A DNA stretch of 15,829 bases from CAVPRW01 sp046727435 [NCBI: bacterium] (lineage in GTDB: Bacteria > Tectomicrobia > Entotheonellia > J063): NCBI GenBank assembly GCA_046727435.1, contig JBKPCR010000117.1, forward strand, positions 1-15,829, written 5' to 3'. The position numbers and the translations under genes are program-made. The notes beneath the pieces were generated by a model. It was given only the letters and a program-made list of their open reading frames with translations, had not been told where the DNA came from and did no database searches. Within the stretch, counting starts at the first letter, position 1; every line of letters starts with the position of its first letter. Shown one piece after another: positions 1 through 6,423 of this stretch.

Positions 1-1
1 T

Positions 2-607
2 GGGGCGGTTGGACTCTTCTTCAGGGGCATTGAGCGCGATCGCACCCTGGACGACCCCTACTTTTTCCCGGTCTATCAGGAGGCAGCGCGCCTGGATATG
101 CCCGTCTGCGTACACACGGGTGCCGGGTGTCCGGCGTTCACGGCCATCTTCGATGTCACCCGAAGTCACACCTTCCCCCATACCCGCACCCTGCCCCTGA
201 TGGCCTTCCGGAATATCGTCGCCAACAAGATTCCTGAGCGCTTCCCTGAATTACGGTTCGGCTTCATCGAGGCTGGCGCATCCTGGGTGCCCTATGTGCT
301 ACACGCGCTACGAAGTGTCTACGGTGGCAGTGTGGAGCAGTGGGGGCCAACGCTGTTCCAGGAGTACCGCCTCTACACAGCCTACGAAGAGTGGGAAGAC
401 TTGGCCTACTTGGCACGATATGTGGGAGAGGACAACCTGGTCGTGGGCTCCGACTGGGGGCATCACGGCGGCCGTGGGCGTGGAGGAGACCCATCCGGGC
501 AGCCGGAGGTCTTCGCCAACATGCGGGCCAGGGAGGATGTGCCCAAAACCATGATCGAGAAGATGCTCTTGGACAACCCGCGCGCACTCTATGGCCTCCC
601 AGCGTGA
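2..607 (+). CDS. Amidohydrolase-2 family metal-dependent hydrolase (5' partial)
   Basis: The C-terminal about 200 residues of a TIM-barrel amidohydrolase. The frame is open from base 2, so the gene starts before the window; internal ATGs such as the one at 98 are not the start, because conserved sequence (FFRGIERDRTLDDPYFFPVY) lies upstream. Visible family hallmarks are CVHTGAG (strand with a metal-site His), FGFIEAGASWVPYVL, and VGSDWGH, whose Asp is the expected metal-bound catalytic residue, followed by the usual end DNPRALYGL. Such enzymes hydrolyse or decarboxylate small cyclic or aromatic substrates in the cytoplasm; the substrate cannot be read from this fragment. Odd: a Gly/Arg-rich run of about seven residues (bases 467-487) sits between GHH and DPSGQPE, where relatives usually run straight through. 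The next gene is a remnant, so no operon partner is evident downstream. Confidence 0.88.
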   Translation, partial: GAVGLFFRGIERDRTLDDPYFFPVYQEAARLDMPVCVHTGAGCPAFTAIFDVTRSHTFPHTRTLPLMAFRNIVANKIPERFPELRFGFIEAGASWVPYVLHALRSVYGGSVEQWGPTLFQEYRLYTAYEEWEDLAYLARYVGEDNLVVGSDWGHHGGRGRGGDPSGQPEVFANMRAREDVPKTMIEKMLLDNPRALYGLPA

Positions 608-642
608 GGCGCTCGGTACACCACTACCCGCATCGTTTATGA

Positions 643-1140
643 CTAATTCAGCCATTCACGTATAGGCTTCCACCAGCGGAGAAGCTGCTCCTGCTGGACC
701 AGCCAGCGCTCCTGGCGCTGGTCGGCCAGACGCGCCTGGACAGGCCGGCGGTGGTGCTCCCTGCTGTGGTGGCACGTCTCCGTGAAGTCCCCGATCCCGA
801 GGCACGTGGGCGCCTCTTGACTGCCCTGTTGGCGCTCTTACCACAGGAGGACATCGTCGCAATGGTGGAGCCACTGCTCGAAGATGGGACGGTGTTATTA
901 GATACGCCATACCCGCGGTGCATTTGCGAGCAAGGCCGCGAAGAAGGCCTGTTGGCAACCCGGCGGCGGAGCATTGTGGATGCCCTGGCATTGCGTGTTG
1001 CGCCCTCGGCAGCAGTTCTCCAGCAGGTGGCGCAGTACGTGGAAACCCTGACCGATGAGGCAGCCATAGAGCGACTCTTTGCGGCGGCGATTCGTAGTGC
1101 CAGTCTGGCAGAGTTTCAGGCGGCTGTGACATTGGCGTAA
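643..1140 (+). pseudogene. Rpn/YhgA-type transposase-like nuclease, C-terminal remnant
   Basis: The frame is open from just after a TGA at 640 and ends with TAA at 1140. There is no convincing start or Shine-Dalgarno; the best internal candidate is GTG 751, but in-frame family-like sequence (YRLPPAEKLLLLDQPALLAL) lies before it. The Leu/Pro-rich linker, the REVPDPEARGRLLTALLALL helix, the EQGREEGLLATRRRSIVDAL stretch and the short helical end resemble the C-terminal half of Rpn-family recombination-promoting nucleases (often named putative transposase or DUF4351-like). The N-terminal PD-(D/E)XK catalytic core, usually around 150 residues or more, is absent, so I call a truncated gene. The family assignment is from pattern recognition and could be wrong; a short stand-alone protein starting at 751 is the alternative. 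Confidence 0.55.
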
Positions 1141-1352
1141 CGCTCCCGTCCTTTGCTTCTCCCTACAGATTTTCCATCTGTGCCCGCGTGGGTTCGGCCT
1201 GGAGCAGCTAGACGATAACCTCCGCGGGAATTATGGTCGGGCTGGGACTGTGACGAGCGCGCACCCGCCAGATCGATTCATCCGGAGATAACGATAAGAC
1301 GAATTGAAATCGCTCCTCTGACATGACTGGCCAGCAACTTGGGAGGTGACGT

Positions 1353-1844
1353 ATGATTATTCGAGTCGAACCTAAAGATTTTTTTATGTCCACCATCCTG
1401 CTGCTATTTGACCGGGGGCACCCCGACCCTGAAGATGAAGAGGTGAAACGCTATCTTGCCGAACGAGCCCTAGAGCCGAAGCGTACCTTCGACACCGCCT
1501 CTCAGGAACGAGACGGTGTCGTCTGGCAGTTCGGCGGTTGCTATTTGGGGAGGCATCTCGATGCGATCGCCGACATCCAGAAAAAGTACCTCGAAGCGGA
1601 AATGCTGGCGGATGAGATCCCACGCCTGTTGAAGGCAGAGGCGGAGGAAGCGGTGCAGGAGACAGTTGACCAGTTGCCGGATGCCAGGCTCCAGGAGCTG
1701 GTCGACACCCTCGTGAAAGAATTTCATCAGGAATCATCCTTCGGTCTTGACGCGGAAGGCACCGTCAAGGTGATGCTGGCACCCGCGGTCGTCCAGCGCC
1801 GCTTCAGCGAGCTTCTTCAGTCCCGTATACATCAGGGTGGTTGA
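1353..1844 (+). CDS. Hypothetical protein, 163 aa, unknown family
   Basis: Not recognised. The ATG at 1353 is chosen because a strong Shine-Dalgarno (GGGAGGTG) stands about 5 bases upstream; the second ATG at 1386 has none. The protein begins with a short beta-like segment (MIIRVEP, then MSTILLLFDRG), then turns mostly helical and acidic (many Glu, Asp and Leu between residues 75 and 130). There is no signal peptide or membrane segment and only one Cys (in GGCYLGRH, about residue 68). Codon use resembles its neighbours and the frame is clean, so it is probably translated. It stands alone: the preceding gene is a remnant ending 212 bases upstream and the next start is 162 bases downstream, beyond a 10-bp inverted repeat. 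Confidence 0.6.
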   Translation: MIIRVEPKDFFMSTILLLFDRGHPDPEDEEVKRYLAERALEPKRTFDTASQERDGVVWQFGGCYLGRHLDAIADIQKKYLEAEMLADEIPRLLKAEAEEAVQETVDQLPDARLQELVDTLVKEFHQESSFGLDAEGTVKVMLAPAVVQRRFSELLQSRIHQGG

Positions 1845-1925
1845 CGACTCTGCCCTATCTCCAGAGGCACATGGCCCGCCATTGGCAGCGGCAATGACGA
1901 GGTCTCCGGCCATGATACCCGAGAA

Positions 1926-1956
1926 GGCATAGCAGCTGTGTTCCGCCTGCTATGCC
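1926..1956. repeat. Perfect 10-bp inverted repeat, 11-base spacer
   Basis: GGCATAGCAG (1926-1935) and its exact reverse complement CTGCTATGCC (1947-1956) flank 11 bases. It lies 82 bases after the stop of the 163-aa gene and 51 bases before the OsmC-like start. No T-run follows on either strand, so it is not a textbook intrinsic terminator; an operator, an mRNA-end hairpin or a factor-assisted terminator are possible. Confidence 0.6.
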
Positions 1957-2006
1957 CGAAAATACCCCAGCCTTGAGAGGTGGGCACGTGTCAGAAGGGG
2001 GCAGCG

Positions 2007-2456
2007 ATGGAGGGCTATACCTGGACCCTGCGTGTCAGCGCCAACGAGCGCGGCCAGGCGACCGTCTTCACCCGACAGCATCAATTCCGTGTCGGTGCAC
2101 CGGTGCACTTCGATAGAGCCTATGAAGGCGTGTCAGCCCTCGAATATGTACTGGGTGCCATTAGGGCCGATCTGGTGAACGGGCTTCAGACCTTGGGCCG
2201 CAGGCGGCGGGTGGCGATCGATCAGGTCGAGGCAGTGGTGGAAGGTGAGCTGAACAACCCGCTCACCTATCTGGGAGTGGGTGGGGAAACCGGGCATCCT
2301 GGTCTGGAGAAAGTCCGGGTTCGCGTCCATCTGGCCTCACCTGAGGAGGAAGCGGCGATCCACCGCCTCTGGCATGAGATGCTGGCGACATCGCCACTGG
2401 TCCACACGCTCACGGCTGCGCTCCAACTCGAACTGAAGCTGCAGGTAATGGTGTAA
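2007..2456 (+). CDS. OsmC-like family protein lacking both catalytic cysteines
   Basis: A 149-residue alpha/beta protein with the OsmC layout: N-terminal strands, a VGAPVHFDRAYEGVSALEYVLGAI-type segment leading into the central helix, a second strand block, and a C-terminal SPLVHTLTAAL segment. Start ATG 2007 is preferred over GTG 1980 because AGAAGGGGG stands just upstream. In the peroxidase branch (Ohr/OsmC) one Cys begins the central helix and the other precedes the Pro near the C-terminus; here those positions read GAIRAD and ATSPLV, and the whole protein contains no Cys. It therefore cannot be a thiol peroxidase of the known type; a ligand-binding or structural role is inferred. The PhnD-like gene follows after 78 bases in the same direction, so the two may be co-transcribed. 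Confidence 0.75.
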   Translation: MEGYTWTLRVSANERGQATVFTRQHQFRVGAPVHFDRAYEGVSALEYVLGAIRADLVNGLQTLGRRRRVAIDQVEAVVEGELNNPLTYLGVGGETGHPGLEKVRVRVHLASPEEEAAIHRLWHEMLATSPLVHTLTAALQLELKLQVMV

Positions 2457-2534
2457 TGCCTCGCCCGAGCTCGATGGCAGAAATCATGGGTGAGGAGCCA
2501 TCGCTCGCCTGCACAGGCAGAAGGGAGGTGTCTC

Positions 2535-3359
2535 GTGGAGCGACCGATCTTGGTGGGAGCTGTGTTGTACGATCCCAAGGTGAGTGTGATCTGGGAGATC
2601 ATCGGCGATTTTTTCGAAGCGAGAGGCTGCCCGATCGACGCGATGTTCTACACCAACTACGAGTTGATGGTGCGTGCCCTAGTGCAGGGGCATATCGACA
2701 TCGCCTGGAATTCTCCCCTAGCCTGGCTCGATGCCGTACGCCAGCTGGGGGGAGCCTGCCGCGCCATCGCCATGCGCGACACCGACCGTGACCGAGTGTC
2801 GCACATCATCACCAAGACACAGAGTGGCATCTCTACCATCGAAGATTTGCGCGGCAAAACGGTGGCTGTAGGCGCTAAGGACTCTCCGCAGGCGACTTTG
2901 ATTCCGCTCCGCTGGCTGCAGCGCCATGGCCTGGAGCCGGATCACGATTTTCAGGTGCGGCGTTTCGACGTGCTGGTGGGCAAACACGGCGACCATGTAG
3001 GCGGTGAGTTGCAGGCGTTCCAGTGTCTGGCCCAGGGCGAGGCCGACGCCAGCGCGCTCCTCGACCTGAATTGGCGGGGCTGGACCCGCAACGGTACCAT
3101 CGACTCGCATGCGTACCAGATTCTGACCACCACCGCGCCGTTTGACCACTGCTGCTTCACCGTTCGCGCAGATTTTCCTCCGGACCGGGAACAGCGGTTC
3201 GTCCAGGTGCTCTTTGCGATGCATTACGATGATCCCAAGCACCGTGAAATGATGGACATGGAAGGTCTGAAAGCTTGGGTGCCTGGTCGCACCAGCGGCT
3301 ACACGCTACTGCATGAGGCGGTGACCAGTCAGCACGTGTTCGACGAGCATCCCGGCTAA
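2535..3359 (+). CDS. PhnD/SsuA-type substrate-binding protein without signal peptide
   Basis: A 274-residue type 2 periplasmic-binding fold. Hallmarks: FYTNYELMVRALVQGHIDIAW near residues 37-57, typical of the phosphate/phosphonate-binding PhnD family; the hinge segment DLRGKTVAVGAKDSPQA; and the second-domain run ending in the GEADASALLD region. Start GTG 2535 is chosen over upstream codons (frame open from about 2490) because AAGGGAGGTG ends five bases before it. The N-terminus goes directly into the first strand (ERPILVGAVLY) with no signal peptide or lipobox, unlike true ABC-importer binding proteins, and no permease or ATPase gene is near. A cytoplasmic ligand sensor or an enzyme-like role (as in ThiY/THI5-like relatives) is more likely than transport, but this is inference. 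It is possibly co-transcribed with the OsmC-like gene. Confidence 0.8.
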   Translation: MERPILVGAVLYDPKVSVIWEIIGDFFEARGCPIDAMFYTNYELMVRALVQGHIDIAWNSPLAWLDAVRQLGGACRAIAMRDTDRDRVSHIITKTQSGISTIEDLRGKTVAVGAKDSPQATLIPLRWLQRHGLEPDHDFQVRRFDVLVGKHGDHVGGELQAFQCLAQGEADASALLDLNWRGWTRNGTIDSHAYQILTTTAPFDHCCFTVRADFPPDREQRFVQVLFAMHYDDPKHREMMDMEGLKAWVPGRTSGYTLLHEAVTSQHVFDEHPG

Positions 3360-3460
3360 CGGCGAGCATTGTCCGCGTCAACGTGCATCCCAGAGGATGA
3401 ACTGCTTCTGAGCATGTCTGTTGCAAATACGCGACAGATCTGGCAGAAAGGGAGGGTCCA

Positions 3461-4152
3461 ATGAAACGATACCTGCTGTGGTCTTTTGCCTGTGTGATCG
3501 CGCTCCTACTCACCGATGCCGGTATGGCTGGTGGTCAGCAGAAACTCGATGGGGGCCGATAACGGTAGGCATTTTGTTGCTGAATAAACCCTTCATCACT
3601 GAGTTCTCCGGACCGCTCGATGTTTACCATCACGTCCCAGCTGAGAAGATCAAGGTTTTCATTGTGTCCGACACCGATAAGGAGCAAGTGACGTATGAGG
3701 GCATGCCCTTTCGTGCCAACTACACCATCGATAACGCACCCAAGATCGATGTGCTGGTCGTGCCGAGCGGGGCGGGTAGTCTCGGTGAAGATCAGCAAAA
3801 TGTGCGCGTGATCAATTGGATCAAGAAGGCCGCTAGTGAGGCGAAATTCATTACTTCCCACTGTCAAGGGGCGTTTTTATTGGGTAAGGCAGATCTGCTC
3901 GACAATAAACAGGCGACAACCTTCACAGCCAACACTGCGGATTTGCAGAAGCAGTATCCAGCATGTCGAGTGCAGGCAGACCGACGTGTGGTGGTCGATG
4001 GGAATCTGGTCACGTCTCCAGGCGGACTGGCCAGTTACGAAGCCTCGCTGTATGTCGTTGAACAGCTGTTCGGTAAGGATCAGGCATTGAGCATCGCTTC
4101 GGCGCTGATATTTGGCCCGAGCAATATCGAGGCCGCTATCACTCCCAAGTAG
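3461..4152 (+). CDS. Exported DJ-1/PfpI family protein, interrupted by a frameshift
   Basis: ATG 3461 follows GGGAGGG and opens a signal peptide (MKRYLLWSF, hydrophobic core, AGMAGG cleavage-like end), but this frame stops at 3560. The catalytic domain continues in the -1 frame from about 3556 (GPITVGILLLNKPF) to 4152. Adding one G to the GGGGG run at 3551-3555 joins them into a 230-residue protein, pointing to a one-base deletion, a sequencing error in the homopolymer, or -1 slippage. The domain has the DJ-1/PfpI features FSGPLDVYHH (acidic/GP motif), DVLVVPSGAG and the nucleophile elbow ITSHCQGAFLL, with the Cys at 3862-3864. It most resembles the isonitrile-hydratase or AraC-regulator N-terminal branch. 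The role is unknown; if the frame is truly broken the domain would lack its export signal and translation start. Confidence 0.8.
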
Positions 4153-4624
4153 CGCTGGAGGGGGTACACCTGCGGACTGTGCATGCTCGCTCTGCTACAA
4201 TCCTCATGCGCCGTGAGCTGCGTGGCTTCTCTCTCTGCGAAGCATGCGAGACTTCAAGGAGAGACGCGCATAGTCGCTTTCAAGGACGCATACTTTGAGA
4301 AGGCAATTATGCTGATCTCCTCACGCTGGTCGTGTCCCATCATCTACCTTGAAGTGCATCAAAAAAAAGGGGAAAACTTTCCCTCGTGTATATGCCAGTA
4401 TTGCTCGACCGTCTCAACTGTGGATGCTCGTGTGCCACATGAAAAAGTTCTGATCTTACCTGACAGAACTCTCTTTTCGTGGTGATAATTGGCAAGTTTT
4501 GGAGTCGGATTTGAAAGGTACGTGTGAGGCGATAGCAAGGAACAAGACCTTCTAAGGTCCCGAACCACAGCGGGACGAACATATGCGAACCTATCGCGCC
4601 GAAAAAATTGTCTCCCAAGATGGC
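4153..4624. other. Non-coding gap with a vestigial promoter-like site and a minus-strand terminator
   Basis: No supported gene. It holds an extended -10-like TGCTACAAT at 4193-4201 (+ strand) with no gene behind it, an AAGGAGAG tract at about 4256 without a good start codon, and the intrinsic terminator at 4361-4383 (minus). A 100-codon open frame at 4183-4485 has odd composition and no family resemblance. The stretch looks like decayed flank of the adjacent insertion element. Confidence 0.4.
4361..4383 (-). terminator. Rho-independent terminator, minus strand
   Basis: Read on the minus strand, GGGAA-AGTT-TTCCC forms a short hairpin (4370-4383) followed at once by C and eight T (A8 on + at 4361-4368). 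The stem is only 5-6 bp, so strength is moderate. It would end transcription coming from the transposase remnant; no other minus-strand gene is close. Confidence 0.45.
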
Positions 4625-5102
4625 GTGTCGGTGCATCCTGCCAGCCTGAGCCGAGGCTGGCCAGCAGCCGGGGCATGTCCGCGACGTTCAACACCCGCCT
4701 TAGATTGTAAGCCAAGACCGTCAAGCTGACCTCTGCGTACACCTTGGCCAAGCGACGCATCAGGAAATAACCCTGATCCCAGCCCCGCTACATTGTCCCA
4801 AAGGAATACTTCACAAGCCCTTTGTGCTGTTTATGGCGATACAGCCGTTTGCCCGCCGGGCAGAGGCAGGACGACAGGCCCTGGGCAGGCCGGCACGCCT
4901 GCGCACTGCACAGCCGCGACGTGTCTGGTGTGGGCGTCTTGTCGTCCAGCGGGTCGGGTGTGTCGCGGTGGTGCTGCGGCGCGGCAACGCGCGGGTCGTG
5001 CGTGCGGTAACCCACGTCGGGAATGTCGGCATCGAGGCGGCGACGTTCACGCGCGGCCAGGTTGGCTGCGCTGGGGTAGCCAGCATCTGCGGTCAGCACG
5101 CT
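4625..5102 (-). pseudogene. IS1182-like transposase remnant (internal deletion, nonsense codon, no N-terminus)
   Basis: On the minus strand one frame reads [15 protein letters not shown] and IPDVGYRTHDPR (5099 downward), CPAGKRLYR, KYSFGTM, then TAG (4785-4787), then WDQGYFLMRRLAKVYAEVSL and TVLAYNLRRVLN to about 4650. These match, in order, DDE transposase segments of the IS1182 group: the second-Asp region DAGY, the Cys-containing tail region CPAGK, and the C-terminal FGT..W...FL.R......E.SL..LAYN..R. The Cys-rich and Glu-containing stretch between CPAGKRLYR and FGTM is missing (internal deletion), a TAG replaces a codon in the FGT/W motif, and the N-terminal about 200 residues are absent upstream of 5100. 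No terminal inverted repeats were found. It is dead. A perfect 8-bp hairpin (GCCAGCCT / AGGCTGGC, 4640-4661) marks its 3' end. Confidence 0.72.
5100..5102. other. Breakpoint between IS remnant and integron integrase
   Basis: Transposase homology stops here, at the first codons of the DAGY segment, and the integrase start follows about 20 bases on. This places foreign DNA where the attI site and Pint promoter of an integron would normally lie. Confidence 0.4.
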
Positions 5103-5121
5103 ATTTTACGGTAGGACATGG

Positions 5122-6087
5122 ATGGACGACAAGCCGAAACTCCTCGATCTCGTACGAAACACCATTCGCCTCAAACATTACAGCATTCGCACAGAACGAG
5201 CCTATATCGATTGGGTCAAACGCTTCATTCTCTTCCATCACAAACGGCATCCTGCCTCTATGGGTGCACCGGAGATCCGTGCCTTGCTGTCTTACCTGAC
5301 AGTGGAGGGGAGAGTGGCCGCCTCTACCCAAACCCAGGCATTAAGCGCTCTCGTTTTCCTGTACAGGGAAGTTCTCCATCGGAACGTCGACTCGTTTGGG
5401 AAGATGGAACGAGCGAAGAAGCCTGAACGCCTCCCAGTGGTGTTCTCCCGTGCAAAAGTGCGTGCCGTCCTCGCTCACCTCGATGGCCAACACTGGATGA
5501 TGGCTAGCCTCCTGTATGGCGCAGGATTATGCTTGATGGAGTGCGTCCGCCTCCGTGTCAAAGATGTCGACCTTACTTACCGCCAAATCCTAGTGCGCGA
5601 CGGCAAGGGGCAAAAGGATCGTGTCAGTATGCTTCCACAAGCCATCGCCGACCCACTCAGACAACATGTGGAGAAAGTCAAGGTCGTGCACGAAGAGGAC
5701 CTAGCAGAAGGTTTTGGCGAGGTGTATCTGCCGTTTGCGCTTGCACGGAAGTACACCGGTGCCAGCCGTGAGTGGGGTTGGCAGTATGTCTTTTCCGCCC
5801 GCAGGCGCTCCATTGACCCGCGCAGCGGCACAGAACGTCGGCATCACGTCGATGAGAAGACGCTTCAGGAGGCGATGAAGAAGGCCGTGCGTGCGGCAAA
5901 GATCGCAAAACCGGGAAGCTGTTACACCTTGCGTCACAGCTTCGCGACCCATCTGCTCGAAGCCGGCTATGACATCCGCACGATACAGGAACTGCTAGGC
6001 CATAAGGACATACGCACGACTATGATTTACACCCATGTGCTTAACCAAGAAGGGAAGGGCGTGCGCAGCCCATTGGATACGATGTGA
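5122..6087 (+). CDS. intI: Integron integrase (IntI-family tyrosine recombinase), probably catalytically inactive
   Basis: A full-length 321-residue recombinase. The N-terminal SAM-like domain carries [20 protein letters not shown] and [19 protein letters not shown]; the catalytic domain contains the IntI-specific insert ([32 protein letters not shown]) that separates integron integrases from XerC/D. Spacing fits IntI1 exactly with an offset of 9: Lys162, Arg271, His294 and Tyr303 (MIYTHVL) are present. The box-I Arg is Cys137 (GAGLCLMEC, codon TGC at 5530-5532) and the box-II His is Tyr268 (SCYTLRHS, codon TAC at 5923-5925). Each fits a single C-to-T change from CGC and CAC. With R and H lost, strand exchange is expected to fail. 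ATG 5122 follows only a weak TAGGA; native upstream sequence seems replaced by the IS remnant. It is convergent with the MoaD-like gene, one base apart. Confidence 0.92.
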   Translation: MDDKPKLLDLVRNTIRLKHYSIRTERAYIDWVKRFILFHHKRHPASMGAPEIRALLSYLTVEGRVAASTQTQALSALVFLYREVLHRNVDSFGKMERAKKPERLPVVFSRAKVRAVLAHLDGQHWMMASLLYGAGLCLMECVRLRVKDVDLTYRQILVRDGKGQKDRVSMLPQAIADPLRQHVEKVKVVHEEDLAEGFGEVYLPFALARKYTGASREWGWQYVFSARRRSIDPRSGTERRHHVDEKTLQEAMKKAVRAAKIAKPGSCYTLRHSFATHLLEAGYDIRTIQELLGHKDIRTTMIYTHVLNQEGKGVRSPLDTM

Positions 6088-6088
6088 G

Positions 6089-6418
6089 TTAAGGGCTTCG
6101 AGTGGAAGTCCAGTGAGGCAATAATTGCGGTGGTGCATGCGCGGGGACATCATCGATGCCCCCGCTCAGCGCCGGAATGAAATGGATTTCGCTGGATTCC
6201 TGCACGTCTTGCTCCAGCCCTTCAGGACTGACATCGCCGTCGATCGCAACGGCGATGTGCGGCCGCATCTCTCCACCTTGGACTAACCGGTCCTTGACCC
6301 CCGGAAAACGCGCCTCAAGGTGATCGATGATCTCCCCCACCGTGGCGCCGGACACCACAACCTTGTCCGCACCGTCGGTGAGGCTCTGCAAGAGAGAGGG
6401 AATCCACACGACAGCCAC
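6089..6418 (-). CDS. MoaD/ThiS-like sulfur-carrier protein with C-terminal extension
   Basis: A 109-residue beta-grasp protein. VVVSGATVGEIIDHLEARFPG (residues 20-40), the middle HIAVAIDGDVSP and the end IHFIPALSGG match MoaD/ThiS ubiquitin-like sulfur carriers used in molybdopterin or thiamin synthesis. The start is GTG 6418, five bases after the CoxL-like stop, with AGGA just upstream, so it is translationally coupled to the molybdenum hydroxylase genes and probably serves their cofactor. The functional diglycine is normally the last two residues, because its carboxylate is adenylated and thiolated. Here 22 Pro/His-rich residues follow GG before TAA. Either the tail is trimmed, as for some JAMM-protease-processed carriers, or the original stop was lost when the integrase segment arrived. 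Confidence 0.82.
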   Translation of the reverse strand: MAVVWIPSLLQSLTDGADKVVVSGATVGEIIDHLEARFPGVKDRLVQGGEMRPHIAVAIDGDVSPEGLEQDVQESSEIHFIPALSGGIDDVPAHAPPQLLPHWTSTRSP

Positions 6419-6423
6419 GGTTC

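Noticed and set aside
4183-4485. 100-codon plus-strand frame in the gap after the PfpI gene
   Set aside because: No ribosome-binding site, no family pattern, and overlaps the minus-strand terminator and the transposase flank.
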